A stretch of 64,000 nucleotides of DNA. Origin: CAVRCA01 sp963719345 (GTDB lineage: Bacteria > Pseudomonadota > Alphaproteobacteria > Acetobacterales > Acetobacteraceae). Shown here piece after piece: positions 41,979-52,376 of this stretch. The translations under genes and the position numbers were made by a program. The stretch covers positions 756,191 to 820,190 of the forward strand of contig CAVRCA010000003.1 in NCBI GenBank assembly GCA_963719345.1, read 5' to 3'. Position 1 is the first letter of the stretch. Each line of letters opens with the position of its first letter. The notes beneath the pieces are model-generated. The model worked only from the letters and a program-made list of their open reading frames with translations, had not been told where the DNA came from and did no database searches.

Positions 41979-44287
41979 GCGACATCCTTGTTCACAACGG
42001 CGTCGTCCCAGATCAGGCGCGACATGGGCAGGGCTATCTCGGCCGTGGTACCGACCCCGACCTTGCTGCGCAACCTGAGCTGGCCACCATGCGCCTGGAC
42101 GAGCGAGCGCGACACATATAGGCCGAGTCCGGCGCCCTGAAAGCGGCGGGCCAGAGTGGCGTCAAGCTGCGTGAACGGCTCAAAGACCCGATCGAGGTCG
42201 GCCTCGGCGATCCCGATGCCGGTATCGGCCACGCGCACCAGCAGCTCGCCCTCGGGCACCACCGTGGCGCTGATCGTCACGCTTCCCGCTGGGGTGAACT
42301 TGACCGCATTGGACAGCAGGTTGTTGAGCACCTGTCGCAGCCGCCGTTCATCGGCGCGAGCGGCCGGCAGACTCGCCGGCAACTCGACCCGTAGGTTCAG
42401 CTCGCTGGCCAGGGCCGCCGGCTCGACATGACGGGCGCAGGTCTGCACCAGGCGGGCAAGGTCGACCCGGTCGCTCGACATCTCGAACCGGCCCGCCTCG
42501 ATCCGGGCGACATCCAGGATCGTGTTGATGAGGCCGAGCAGCTGGCGGCCGGAGTCGTTGATCGCCGTGGCGAACTCGGCGGCTCGCCCGGGATCGGCGC
42601 CTTCCATGTCGCGCAGCAGGGCCTCGGAAAAGCCGATCACCGCGTTGAGGGGCGTGCGCAGTTCGTGGCTCATGGTAGCCAGGAACCGCGACTTGGCCTG
42701 ATTGGCGGCCTCGGCCGCTTCCTTGGCCCGACGCAGCTCCTCCTGCGCGTTCTCCGACGCGGTCACGTCCGAGTAGGTCAACACGAAACCGCCCCCGGCG
42801 GCTGGATCGGAACGGACCTCGATCACCCGACCGGTCCTGGTCCTCCGCCGATACAATCTCGATCTCGCGCGATCAAACCCTACCAAGGCTGCCGCGGAGA
42901 TCCTGGCGTCTTCCCCTTCGCCGAACTCACCAAATGACCGCAGGTCTTCCAGAATGTCGGCGAAAGCCCGGCCCGGGGTCAGCACGGAGGCGGGCAAGTC
43001 CAGCAACTCGCTCGCCTCGCGGTTCGACGCCACCAGCCGGTGTTCGACATCATACAAGATGATCCCGTGCCGGATGTTGGCCAGCATGACATCCATCTCG
43101 GCAGCCCGGCGCAGCAACTCGCTCTCCGCCTGCGTAAGCGACGTCACGTCCGTCACGACGCTGATATGGCCGCCGTCCGGCAGCGGCGCCGTCCGCACGT
43201 CCATCGTCGTGCCGTTCGGACGCTGGCGGCGGCGCAACTGTGGACGGCCGATATCGTGTGCCATCTGCTCGGCGAAGACGGCGACGGGCTGTCCCGGGCC
43301 GTATTCCCCGGCCTGGGCGCGGCGGCGGATCACGGTCGCCAGGTCGTCCCCGACGGTCAGCGGCGCTCCCTCCATGATCTCGACATAGGCCCGGTTGAAC
43401 ATCGTGACGCGGCGATCCGGGCCTGGGCCATAGACGCAGACGCCGTGCGGGATGTTTTCCAGGATGCTGTCGAGCATGAAGGCGCGCCGCGTCGACTCAT
43501 GCTCGGCCTGCGCGAGCGGGGTGACGTCGGCCACGGTCGTGGTCCACCCGCCGTCCGGCAACGGCTCGGAAGCGATATCGATCACCTGCCCATTGGGACG
43601 CAATCTCTGTCCGACCCACCGTCGGGTGCGGTCCAGCGCCGTTTCGGCGGCCAGGAACTCCGCTCCCTCGGCGCCGGCATACTCGTGGCTCGCCCGCATC
43701 AACGCCAGCATGTCTGCGAAGGGCAGTCCCTCGCGGAGCTGATCCGGCGGCAGGCCAAGCATTTCCGCAAAGCAGGGATTGTGCAGCAGCAGCGTGCGAT
43801 CGGCCGCGAAGGTGGCCAGACCGGTTCGCATGGTGGCCAGCGCGGTCGCCACCCGGGTGACGGCGCGATCAGCCTCCTCCTGGGCGGTCACCAGCTTCGT
43901 GGTCTCGACCGCGCAGATCAGCAGCCCGCCATCGTTCAGCGCAGCTGTCTGCAGGTCGAAGGTCCGGCCGCCCAGCGCTCGCGGCAGCCGGACGCCGGGC
44001 TGCGCGCGGATCCGCGCCAGATCGACCAGACCGGGGCTATTCGGATCGGGGCTGTTCGGATCGGGGCTGTCCGGGCCGGGTCGCCCTTGCTGACCGGCAT
44101 CGAGGCCGATGCGCAGCACCGTCTCGAGCGGCAGCCCGGTGCGCAACCCGGGCGGCGGCAGATCGACCAGGGAAGCAAAAAGTCGGTTGCTCAGGACCAG
44201 GCGCTCGTCACCGTCGAACAGTGCAATCCCGATTGGCAACGCCTCCAGCACCGCATCGAGCTGCGGATGCCGAAGCGTCGGGCTCAC
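41975..44287 (-). CDS. Multi-PAS sensor histidine kinase
   Basis: This is a 770-residue kinase without evident membrane segments, probably cytosolic. About four PAS-type modules are visible, each opening with a similar line: EALPIGIALFDGDERLVLSN, ALATMRTGLATFAADRTLLL, ILENIPHGVCVYGPGPDRRV and MLANIRHGIILYDVEHRLVA. A coiled linker leads to the H-box SRFLATMSHELRTPLNAVIG, then N-box LRQVLNNLLSNAVKFTPAGS and G-boxes VADTGIGIAEADLD and FQGAGLGLYVSR. The GTG at 44287 overlaps the ctaA stop, and its stop overlaps the tldD start. There is no receiver and no adjacent regulator. A 15-bp tandem repeat encodes DSPDPNSPDPNSPG near residue 75. The signal is unknown. Confidence 0.9.
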   Translation of the reverse strand: MSPTLRHPQLDAVLEALPIGIALFDGDERLVLSNRLFASLVDLPPPGLRTGLPLETVLRIGLDAGQQGRPGPDSPDPNSPDPNSPGLVDLARIRAQPGVRLPRALGGRTFDLQTAALNDGGLLICAVETTKLVTAQEEADRAVTRVATALATMRTGLATFAADRTLLLHNPCFAEMLGLPPDQLREGLPFADMLALMRASHEYAGAEGAEFLAAETALDRTRRWVGQRLRPNGQVIDIASEPLPDGGWTTTVADVTPLAQAEHESTRRAFMLDSILENIPHGVCVYGPGPDRRVTMFNRAYVEIMEGAPLTVGDDLATVIRRRAQAGEYGPGQPVAVFAEQMAHDIGRPQLRRRQRPNGTTMDVRTAPLPDGGHISVVTDVTSLTQAESELLRRAAEMDVMLANIRHGIILYDVEHRLVASNREASELLDLPASVLTPGRAFADILEDLRSFGEFGEGEDARISAAALVGFDRARSRLYRRRTRTGRVIEVRSDPAAGGGFVLTYSDVTASENAQEELRRAKEAAEAANQAKSRFLATMSHELRTPLNAVIGFSEALLRDMEGADPGRAAEFATAINDSGRQLLGLINTILDVARIEAGRFEMSSDRVDLARLVQTCARHVEPAALASELNLRVELPASLPAARADERRLRQVLNNLLSNAVKFTPAGSVTISATVVPEGELLVRVADTGIGIAEADLDRVFEPFTQLDATLARRFQGAGLGLYVSRSLVQAHGGQLRLRSKVGVGTTAEIALPMSRLIWDDAVVNKDVA

Positions 44288-45387
44288 GTCGGGCGGACCG
44301 AGGTCGGCAAGCGCTTGCCCGTTGCGTGCAGCGCGTTCAGCGCGGCCGTCAGCGCCACCACGGCGACGACCTGGTGGGCGACCGCCAAATCGACCGGCAC
44401 CACGGCGAGGAGGGTGGCCACGCCGAGTGCGTATTGCAGGCCGATCGCCAGTGCCAAAAACAGGAGCGCACGCTTGATGCTGGTCGGCCCGCCGGCACGC
44501 AGTCCAACTACCACGGCGGCGCACGCGACCAGCGCGGTCAAGGTGGCAAGCAGGCGATGGTCGAACTGCACCGCGGCGATGTTCTCGGTGAGATTGCGCA
44601 GCAGCGGGTGGAGCCGCGCATAGCCGTCCGGGACCAGTCGGCCGTCCATTAAGGGAAAGGTGTTGTAGTCGAGTCCGGCGTGGGTGCCGGCCACGAAGCC
44701 GCCGGCAACGATGGTCAGCGGCAGCAGGATGCAGACGGCGCCGATCAGGCCGCGGGTTGCGCGGCCGGTCGCTACCCCGGGAGGCGAAGTGGGACGAAGA
44801 ACGCTGAGGCCGGTCCAGAAGATCGCCCCATACAAGGCCAGAGCCAGCGCGAGATGGACAACGAGGCGATAGGGGGAAACCGAACTTGTGTCGGGCAGGA
44901 AGCCTGACGCCACCATGAACCAGCCGACCGCGCCTTGCAGACCGCCCAACAGGAATATCAGAGCAAGCCGCGGGGCAAGTCGGCGCTCCAGCCGGCCGGT
45001 GACCCAGAACCAGATCAGCGGACCCAGAAAGGCGAGGCCGAGCAGCCGGCCCCACAGGCGGTGGACCCACTCGAGCCAGAAGATCCGCTTGAAGCCCTCG
45101 ATGCCGAAGCCCGCATGAAGCAGGTGATACTGGGGGATCTGCTGATAGAGGTTATACAGGCGCTCCCAGCCCTGGTCGGTCATCGGCGGCAGCGCCCCGG
45201 TGATCGGCGCCCATTCCATGATCGACAGGCCCGATCCGGTAAGGCGGGTCGCGCCTCCCAGGCCCACCATGATGATCAGCATCGCGCAGACGGCGAACAG
45301 CCAGCCCGCAACGAGTCTCCGATGCGGCCGGCTGGTCGACCGCTCCTCTGGCACAGCGCCTGAAAAGTCGCGCACATCGAAGGGCAT
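44284..45387 (-). CDS. ctaA: Heme A synthase (COX15/CtaA)
   Basis: CtaA converts heme O to heme A for cytochrome oxidase in the inner membrane. The 367-residue protein has about eight membrane segments and the histidines and motifs of the family: MVGLGGATRLTGSGLSIMEW, YHLLHAGFGIEGFKRIFWLE, WVHRLWGRLLG, GGFVAGTHAGLDYNTFPLMD and AAVQFDHRLLATLTALVACA. The N-terminal cysteine pair of the Bacillus type is absent, as expected for the alphaproteobacterial COX15 class. I use the ATG at 45387; a GTG at 45405 is possible. The stop overlaps the histidine-kinase start. Confidence 0.94.
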   Translation of the reverse strand: MPFDVRDFSGAVPEERSTSRPHRRLVAGWLFAVCAMLIIMVGLGGATRLTGSGLSIMEWAPITGALPPMTDQGWERLYNLYQQIPQYHLLHAGFGIEGFKRIFWLEWVHRLWGRLLGLAFLGPLIWFWVTGRLERRLAPRLALIFLLGGLQGAVGWFMVASGFLPDTSSVSPYRLVVHLALALALYGAIFWTGLSVLRPTSPPGVATGRATRGLIGAVCILLPLTIVAGGFVAGTHAGLDYNTFPLMDGRLVPDGYARLHPLLRNLTENIAAVQFDHRLLATLTALVACAAVVVGLRAGGPTSIKRALLFLALAIGLQYALGVATLLAVVPVDLAVAHQVVAVVALTAALNALHATGKRLPTSVRPT

Positions 45388-45538
45388 GGTGGCGGACCCT
45401 ATCACGCTAGATCGCAGCCACCTACTGTATCAAAAGGACAATTCGGTGGTCGCGGGCCTTCCCCGGTCGGCCAATTCCCCGGCTTTCGCCCGCCGATCCT
45501 CCATGGCGTTCGGCGACACCCGGTGCTAGGCACCAGCC

Positions 45539-46279
45539 ATGCCTGCGCCGACCTTCGATCGCCGCCCGCCGCCGGTGGCGGGAACTGCCGGCGCTGTGCG
45601 TCGCCCCGGCCGATCGGCCCGCTTGGTCCCCTGGCGGCCCGTGCTGAAAGCCGGGGCGCTGCTCGCCGGTCTGCTCGCGCTGGGGTTCGTGCTGCGTGAG
45701 CTGCCGCCTCTGCTCCACACGGCAACGCTCGACCGACTGGTGAGCGGGGGTGGCGTGTATGGGGAGGTCGTGTTCACATTGATCGCGACGGCGGCGTGTG
45801 CCGCAGGTCTGCCGCGACAGGCAACGGCGTTCCTCGGCGGCTACGCGTTTGGGACCGGGTTGGGGACCGGCCTCGCCCTGCTGGCGCAGAGCTTGGCCTG
45901 CCTCGCCACGTTTGCGTGGGCCCGGTTCGTCGCGCGCCAGTGGATCGCCCAACGGCGCTCAAGCCGGCTCCGCCGGATCGACGCGGTCCTCGCCGCTCAC
46001 CCGTTCCGCGCGACCCTGACGTTGCGGCTGCTGCCGATCGGCAACAATCTGCTGCTCAATCTGCTCGCCGGCGTCTCAAGCGTGCCGAGCCGGCCGTTCC
46101 TGCTCGCCTCGATCGTCGGCTATGCGCCGCAAACCGTCGTCTTCGCGCTGCTCGGGGCGGGCGTGCGGGTGTCCAAGGGCGTGCAACTGGCTTTGGGAGT
46201 CGCCCTGTTCGCCGCTTCCATGGGCTTGGGACTGATGCTGCTGCGCCGCGCGCGGGACGGCGTCAGTGAAGTTCCATGA
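45539..46279 (+). CDS. TVP38/TMEM64 family membrane protein
   Basis: This 246-residue inner-membrane protein has the DedA-like TVP38/TMEM64 (SNARE-associated) pattern. A basic N-terminal tail is followed by GALLAGLLALGFVLRELPPL and a re-entrant-type segment with FLGGYAFGTGLGTGLALLAQ. The RLLPIGNNLLLNLLAGVSSV motif, equivalent to the family's R-x-x-P-x-x-P/N region, comes before the final helix. Members are thought to move lipids or small solutes, not shown here. It converges on usg with a 17-bp overlap at the 3' ends. Confidence 0.84.
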   Translation: MPAPTFDRRPPPVAGTAGAVRRPGRSARLVPWRPVLKAGALLAGLLALGFVLRELPPLLHTATLDRLVSGGGVYGEVVFTLIATAACAAGLPRQATAFLGGYAFGTGLGTGLALLAQSLACLATFAWARFVARQWIAQRRSSRLRRIDAVLAAHPFRATLTLRLLPIGNNLLLNLLAGVSSVPSRPFLLASIVGYAPQTVVFALLGAGVRVSKGVQLALGVALFAASMGLGLMLLRRARDGVSEVP

Positions 46280-46520
46280 AAGCGCCGGGCGCCCGGAACT
46301 GCGGGGATTTGAACAGGTTCGCCGAGGCGACGCGGACCGAGTACAGCTTGCCGTCCAGCTCGCGTTCCCAAAAATCGAGGAACTTGTGCAAGACGGGGAA
46401 CCGTGGGGCGAGATCAAGGCCCTGCCAGACATAGCTTTGCAGAAGCTCGGGATGGTCCGGCATCCGGTAGAGGATCTCGGCCGTGGTCAGTCGATAGTCG
46501 CCGGGCATTCGCACGCTCAT
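46263..46520 (-). CDS. usg: Usg family protein
   Basis: This 85-residue protein matches the Usg family of alphaproteobacteria, whose function is unknown (the name comes from a gene near the trp genes). Typical segments are YRLTTAEILYRMPDHPELLQ, SYVWQGLDLAPRFPVLHKFL and FWERELDGKLYSVRVA. I chose the ATG at 46520, giving MSVRMPGDY; an upstream GTG at 46550 is less likely. It converges on the TVP38-like gene and is divergent from groES, whose control region lies on its 5' side. Confidence 0.85.
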   Translation of the reverse strand: MSVRMPGDYRLTTAEILYRMPDHPELLQSYVWQGLDLAPRFPVLHKFLDFWERELDGKLYSVRVASANLFKSPQFRAPGAFMELH

Positions 46521-46677
46521 GCGCTCTCCTGTCGCGACGGCCAGCACCATCGCCGACCGCGGCGGCAGCTTCGTTCGCCAGACCGCCGAAGAGGATGATG
46601 CGGAAGACGCCGGTCCGCTTCAACAACAAATCAAAACAAGAGCTTAGCACTCGGACGGCCAAATTGCTGCCGACGGG

Positions 46678-46706
46678 TTGACAGTGGCGAGGCCGCCCTC
46701 TAGATC
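46678..46706 (+). promoter_or_regulatory. Sigma70-type promoter of groESL
   Basis: A perfect -35 TTGACA (46678-46683), a 17-bp spacer and a -10-like TAGATC (46701-46706) lie directly before the CIRCE element. The predicted transcription start would fall inside CIRCE. Confidence 0.65.
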
Positions 46707-46708
46707 CC

Positions 46709-46735
46709 TTGGCACTCCCAGAGAGGGAGTGCTAA
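46709..46735 (+). promoter_or_regulatory. CIRCE element (HrcA operator)
   Basis: TTGGCACTC, nine bases, then GAGTGCTAA matches the CIRCE consensus TTAGCACTC-N9-GAGTGCTAA with one mismatch in the left arm. It lies 3 bp after the -10 box and 77 bp before groES. HrcA binding here would repress groESL at normal temperature. Confidence 0.95.
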
Positions 46736-46812
46736 CAGCGAGGCCGCCCAGCGTGCCTTGCCGGTTTGGCAACCTTCCACCATCCCTGTCGCATCATTCA
46801 GGAGCGTACCGC

Positions 46813-47127
46813 ATGCAATTCCGTCCTCTGCACGACCGCGTTGTGGTCCGTCGGCTGGACGCCGAGGAGAAGACCGCGGGCGGCATCATCATCCCCGACA
46901 CGGCCAAGGAAAAGCCGATGGAGGGCGAGGTCATCGCAGTCGGGCCGGGCGCCCGCAACGAGCAAGGCCAGATCGTCGCCCTCGACGTGAAGGCGGGCGA
47001 CCGCATCCTGTTCGGCAAGTGGTCGGGCACCGAAGTCAAGATCGACAGCGAGGAGCTGCTGATCATGAAGGAGTCCGACATCATGGGCATCATCGAGGGC
47101 GGGGTCGCCGCCAAGAAGGCCGCCTGA
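46813..47127 (+). CDS. groES: Co-chaperonin GroES
   Basis: GroES caps the GroEL chamber during protein folding. The 104-residue protein shows MQFRPLHDRVVVRRLDAEEK, the mobile-loop segment KTAGGIIIPDTAKEKPMEGE, and GDRILFGKWSGTEVKIDSEE. The ATG at 46813 follows an AGGAGC-type ribosome site. Control is by the upstream promoter and CIRCE. The tail GGVAAKKAA is slightly longer than in E. coli. groEL follows in the same operon. Confidence 0.97.
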   Translation: MQFRPLHDRVVVRRLDAEEKTAGGIIIPDTAKEKPMEGEVIAVGPGARNEQGQIVALDVKAGDRILFGKWSGTEVKIDSEELLIMKESDIMGIIEGGVAAKKAA

Positions 47128-47138
47128 GCCGAGCGGCC

Positions 47139-47172
47139 GCAGCGCAACGCCCATCGCAGCGCAACGCCCATC
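47139..47172. repeat. 17-bp tandem duplication between groES and groEL
   Basis: GCAGCGCAACGCCCATC occurs twice back to back (47139-47155 and 47156-47172) in the 86-bp spacer between groES and groEL. It carries no obvious signal and is probably a slippage duplication. Confidence 0.8.
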
Positions 47173-47213
47173 CCTGAACATCCATCAGAGCGAATCAAAG
47201 GAAGTAGCAGATA

Positions 47214-48860
<1,647 letters not shown>

Positions 48861-48881
48861 GCTCGCCTGCAGACGGAACAA

Positions 48882-48911
48882 AAGAGGGGCGGACGCAAGT
48901 CCGCCCCTCTT
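48882..48911 (+). terminator. Terminator hairpin after groEL
   Basis: A 13-bp perfect stem (AAGAGGGGCGGAC with GTCCGCCCCTCTT) with a GCAA tetraloop follows the groEL stop by 21 bp. The T-tract is short, but position and stability support transcription termination. Confidence 0.8.
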
Positions 48912-49128
48912 CGTATTGGGCCGGTGATACCGCAGCTTGCGTTGGGACGGTTATCTTCTTGCCGTAATTGACAGGCTAGGCTGTTTCTGTGCCAACTGGT
49001 CGCTGCAATCGCATTTTGGCTTGCCTTGCTGCGCCTCCGGCTGATCGGATGCTCCCAAGACTTCCAAAGGCTCGGTTGTCCATTCGCCTCGCCACCGGGC
49101 GGGCAACGACGGAGAGAGTGACGCAGCA

Positions 49129-49332
49129 ATGGCTATCGGTACGGTCAAGTGGTTCAACACCACAAAGGGCTTTGGGTTCATCATGCCTCAGGATGGCGGC
49201 AAGGACGTGTTCGTGCATATCACGGCGGTCCAGGCTGCCGGGCTGCGCGGCCTGAACGAAGGCCAGAAGGTGAGCTACGAAGTGGCGATGGAACGCGGCA
49301 AGGCCGCCGCCACCAACCTCAAGCTCGCCTGA
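49129..49332 (+). CDS. Cold-shock domain protein (first of a tandem pair)
   Basis: This 67-residue protein is a single cold-shock domain (OB fold) that binds single-stranded RNA and DNA. RNP1 is KGFGFIMP and RNP2 is DVFVHITAV. It differs from the second copy at a handful of positions only. It has a leader of about 215 bp after the groEL terminator, with GGAGAG before the ATG. Long leaders are usual in cold-shock genes, but no specific element is evident here. Confidence 0.94.
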   Translation: MAIGTVKWFNTTKGFGFIMPQDGGKDVFVHITAVQAAGLRGLNEGQKVSYEVAMERGKAAATNLKLA

Positions 49333-49499
49333 ACCCGCGAGACCCCTCTTCATGACTTCACGTCCGGCGTCGTAACCGGATGTCACCCACCGGGCATGAT
49401 CCGGTGCAAGACGGCCGTCCGGCGGCATCGTAGCCGATCCGGAACACGGCACGAAACTCAGCAGCCACCACCAGACAGCATCGCAAGGAGCAGCCCGTC

Positions 49500-49703
49500 A
49501 TGGCGATCGGGACCGTGAAATGGTTTAATGAGACCAAGGGCTATGGGTTCATCATGCCCCAGGACGGCGGAAAGGACGTGTTCGTCCACATCACTGCCGT
49601 CCAGGCGGCGGGACTGAACGGCCTGAACGACGGCCAGAAGGTCTCCTACGAGGTCGCGATGGAGCGCGGCAAGGCAGCCGCCACCAACCTCAAGCTTGCC
49701 TGA
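49500..49703 (+). CDS. Cold-shock domain protein (second of a tandem pair)
   Basis: This 67-residue cold-shock protein is nearly identical to the gene 167 bp upstream (KGYGFIMPQDGGKDVFVHIT against KGFGFIMP in the first). It has its own AAGGAG ribosome site and a GC-rich leader of 167 bp. The two coding regions are alike while the leaders are not. This points to a local duplication with separate regulation, which is inference. Confidence 0.94.
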   Translation: MAIGTVKWFNETKGYGFIMPQDGGKDVFVHITAVQAAGLNGLNDGQKVSYEVAMERGKAAATNLKLA

Positions 49704-49784
49704 TTCCCATCATCTGATTTCCGTTCTCGGCTGACGGGCCGGCCGTGGAGGGCGCTGGCGGCGCGCTCCACGTTGCGGCTTGGA

Positions 49785-50345
49785 TCAGCCGGCGGAGGAA
49801 GTGATGATGCGTGCGACCGGCTCGATGGCTGTCGCGCCGGCTTCGCGCATCGCCTGCTCGGCCACTTGACGCCGCGCGCCATCCCGCAGCCGCACCGAGA
49901 GCAGAAGATCACCCCGGGCGGCGGCATCCTGGCGCTCGTCGTGCTGGACCTTGTCGCTGGCGGCTGCGACGCCTTCCACCGCGCCGCCGAGTCCCAAACC
50001 GCCGGCGACCGCCGCCGCGACCGCCGGCAGGGCCGCGCCCCCGGTCGCAACCACTACTCCCGCCGCGGCCAGCGCTCCCACGGACGCGGCAAGGCTCGTG
50101 TGCAGCGTCCGGGCCTGCCGCGAGTTATCCTCCGCATTCGGGTTGGCCGCTGTCTCCGGCGTTGCCTGGTGCGGCGCGAGCTGCGCATCCGGCAGGCTGA
50201 TCTCGGAGCGGTCGAAACCGGCCACGGTCAACCGGCTGATCGCCTGCTGCACGGCCGCGTCGCTCGGGAAAGAGCCCCGCAGTTCCTCGACCGTATCGTC
50301 CAGTGCCGGGCCAGGCTTGTTCGGGTTGAGCTCACTTCCGCTCAT
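49785..50345 (-). CDS. Hypothetical protein with Ala/Gly-rich hydrophobic centre
   Basis: This 186-residue protein starts at the ATG at 50345. The N-terminal half has LDDTVEELRGSFPSDAAVQQ and AISRLTVAGFDRSEISLPDA, similar in style to stress-related proteins that bend a dehydrogenase-like fold. The centre VVVATGGAALPAVAAAVAGG is a glycine-zipper-like membrane segment. The C-terminal part GDLLLSVRLRDGARRQVAEQ looks like a ferredoxin-type strand-helix unit. No family name is certain. A longer reading to 50504 is unlikely. It is divergent from the exonuclease gene. Confidence 0.65.
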   Translation of the reverse strand: MSGSELNPNKPGPALDDTVEELRGSFPSDAAVQQAISRLTVAGFDRSEISLPDAQLAPHQATPETAANPNAEDNSRQARTLHTSLAASVGALAAAGVVVATGGAALPAVAAAVAGGLGLGGAVEGVAAASDKVQHDERQDAAARGDLLLSVRLRDGARRQVAEQAMREAGATAIEPVARIITSSAG

Positions 50346-50509
50346 CGCCACCTCCACGAATATGGCCAGAACGTATGGTCGCGCTCGCCGTTCCGTCGGC
50401 TCGTTCGTGGCGCTGCGCATTGTCCTTCGCGTCGACGCTGCCGTAGAGGGCGATTTTCTTCCGCGTGTTCTAGCTAGGGACCGATCATGGCTGAGAGTTC
50501 GCACGACCG

Positions 50510-51408
50510 ATGAGGCTGCGGGTGACGACCTGGAACATCAACTCGCTGCGGCTGCGGCTGCCCCTGTTAAGGGAGCTGATCGCGGCGCTCGATCCCGACG
50601 TGATCTGCCTGCAGGAGACCAAGGTCCCGGACGCCCTGTTTCCGGACGCGGCGCCGGCCGAGCTTGGCTATCCCTATGCCGCCTTCCGCGGGATGAAGGG
50701 CTACAACGGCGTCGCCATCCTCTCGCGCCTGCCATTCGTGGTCGATGAGGGCGCGCCGGACTGGTGTGCCAAGGGCGACTGCCGGCACCTCGCGGTCGCT
50801 GCTCGACACTTCCCGGCGGTCCGGCCGAGCTGCATAATTTCTACGTGCCGGCGGGCGGCGACATCCCCGACCCCGAGCAGAACGCAAAGTTCGCCCACAA
50901 GCTCGCCTTTGTCGACCAGGCCGCCGAATGGTTCGCCGCTCGCCCCTTGCTGGGCCGGACCATTCTGACGGGCGACCTCAACATCGCGCCCCTGGAGCAC
51001 GACGTCTGGAGCCACCGCCAACTGCTCGGCGTGGTCAGCCACACGCCGGCCGAAGTGGAGCGGCTGACCGCGTGGCAGAACACCGGCTTCACCGACGCGG
51101 TGCGCCATTTCGTGCCGGCGACGGAGAAGCTGTTCACCTGGTGGAGCTACCGCAATCGCGACTGGCGCGCCTCGAACCGCGGGCGCCGCCTCGATCATGT
51201 CTGGGTGACACCCGATCTCGCCGGACGCCTGTCCCGTCATGCCGTGTTGACCGAGGCGCGCGACTGGCCGCGCACGTCCGACCACGTCCCGGTCTGCGTC
51301 GAGCTAGAACGGCTGAACCTGGGCCGTCGAGGGTCAGGCGGCGCGCCAGATCGGCCGCCATCGGCGGCACGCCCTCGGGGTCGAGCCGATAGCCGCCGCC
51401 TTCCGTGA
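50510..51408 (+). CDS. xth: Exodeoxyribonuclease III, frameshifted
   Basis: This is an AP endonuclease / 3'-5' exonuclease for base-excision repair. The first frame has LRVTTWNINSLRLRLPLLRE, the metal-binding glutamate in VICLQETKVPD, and GMKGYNGVAILSR. A second frame has ELHNFYVPAGGDIPDPEQNA, LTGDLNIAPLEHDVW, TWWSYRNRDWRASNRGRRLD and the catalytic WPRTSDHVPVCVELE. The break lies near 50795-50815. The frame runs on about 30 codons past the usual end and overlaps the convergent regulator gene, so the stop may also be displaced by an indel. The start at 50510 is clear. Confidence 0.85.
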
Positions 51409-52068
51409 CCAGCAGCCGCGCGTTGGAGGGGTCCGGCTCGATCTTCTGCCGTAGCCGATAGATGTGCGTCTCCAGCGTGTGGGTGGTCACCGCCGCGTTG
51501 TAGCCCCAGACCTCGTTCAGCAGCACCTGGCGGGCGACCGGGCGGGTGCCGGCGCGGTAGAGGAATTTGAGGATCGCCGCCTCTTTCTCGGTCAGCCGGA
51601 TGCGGCGGTTCTTGCCGGCTCCTGCAGCAGCTTGGCCGAGGGACGGAACATGTAGGGCCCGATGCTGAAGACGGCGTCCTCGCTGTTCTCGAAGATCCGC
51701 AGCTGCGCCCGCAGGCGCGCCAGCAGCTCCGCCAGGCGGAACGGTTTCGCGATGTAGTCGTTGGCGCCCAAATCGAGGCCGCGCACGACGTCCGACTCCT
51801 CGTCGGAGCCGGTGAGCATGACGATCGGCACTTTCACGCCTTGCCGCCGCAAGCGGGCGCAGAGATCGCGCCCATCGCCGTCCGGAAGTCCCACATCAAG
51901 GATGATGGCGTCGAAACGGGCATCCCGGCCGCCGAGTTTCTGCTCGGCTTCTGCGACGTCCGACGCCTCGACGGCCGTGAACTCCCCGTCGACGGCGAGC
52001 TGTTCGGCAAGGGTCGCCCGCAGAGCCGTATCGTCGTCCACAACCAAGATGGGCCGTTCGCCCGACAT
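51334..52068 (-). CDS. OmpR-family response regulator, frameshifted
   Basis: This is a two-component regulator with a receiver domain (about 1-115) and winged-helix DNA-binding domain. The receiver has ILVVDDDTALR, phospho-Asp in DAIILDVGLPDGDG, IVMLTGSDEE and the Lys in DYIAKPFRLAEL. One base is lost near 51615, after which RLTEKEAAILKFLYRAG, LLNEVWGYNAAVTTHTLETH, IYRLRQKIE and LLVTEGGGYRLDP follow in another frame. That frame reads on to 51134 across the exonuclease gene, so I place the end at a nearby TGA (51334) assuming one more indel. The ATG at 52068 has GAGAGG at a good distance. No kinase is adjacent. Confidence 0.8.
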
Positions 52069-52376
52069 GCGATCCATACCTCTCGTGCCTTTTTACGTCC
52101 GGCGGGCCTCGACGAAGTCGAGCCACGCTCTGCCCCGATAGCGGAATCGGCGCCTACCGCTCGCGCCCGTTCGCTATTATGAGACGTAACGCCGCGAGGA
52201 GGCCATAATCTCGTTGCGGCAAGCATCCGAGCACTCACTTTATTGTGATCGATACGGGGACGGGAGCCAACTGCCGCCATATACAGGCTCGTGAGCAGGG
52301 GTGCACGGCTCTCGACAGCCTCCCTCGTCGCGGTCCAACTGGGATGCGAAACAGATGACGGACTTGGCGTGACCTG

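Noticed and set aside
41975..45070. 1031-residue version of the histidine kinase
   Set aside because: The extra N-terminus is an out-of-frame reading of ctaA. The GTG at 44287 overlapping the ctaA stop is the natural start.
46644..46670. Second CIRCE element upstream of groES
   Set aside because: Only the left half (TTAGCACTC) is present; the right half does not match.
52078..52376. FMN riboswitch before ribA
   Set aside because: I could not find the conserved RFN-type motifs; the region has no recognisable structure or gene.
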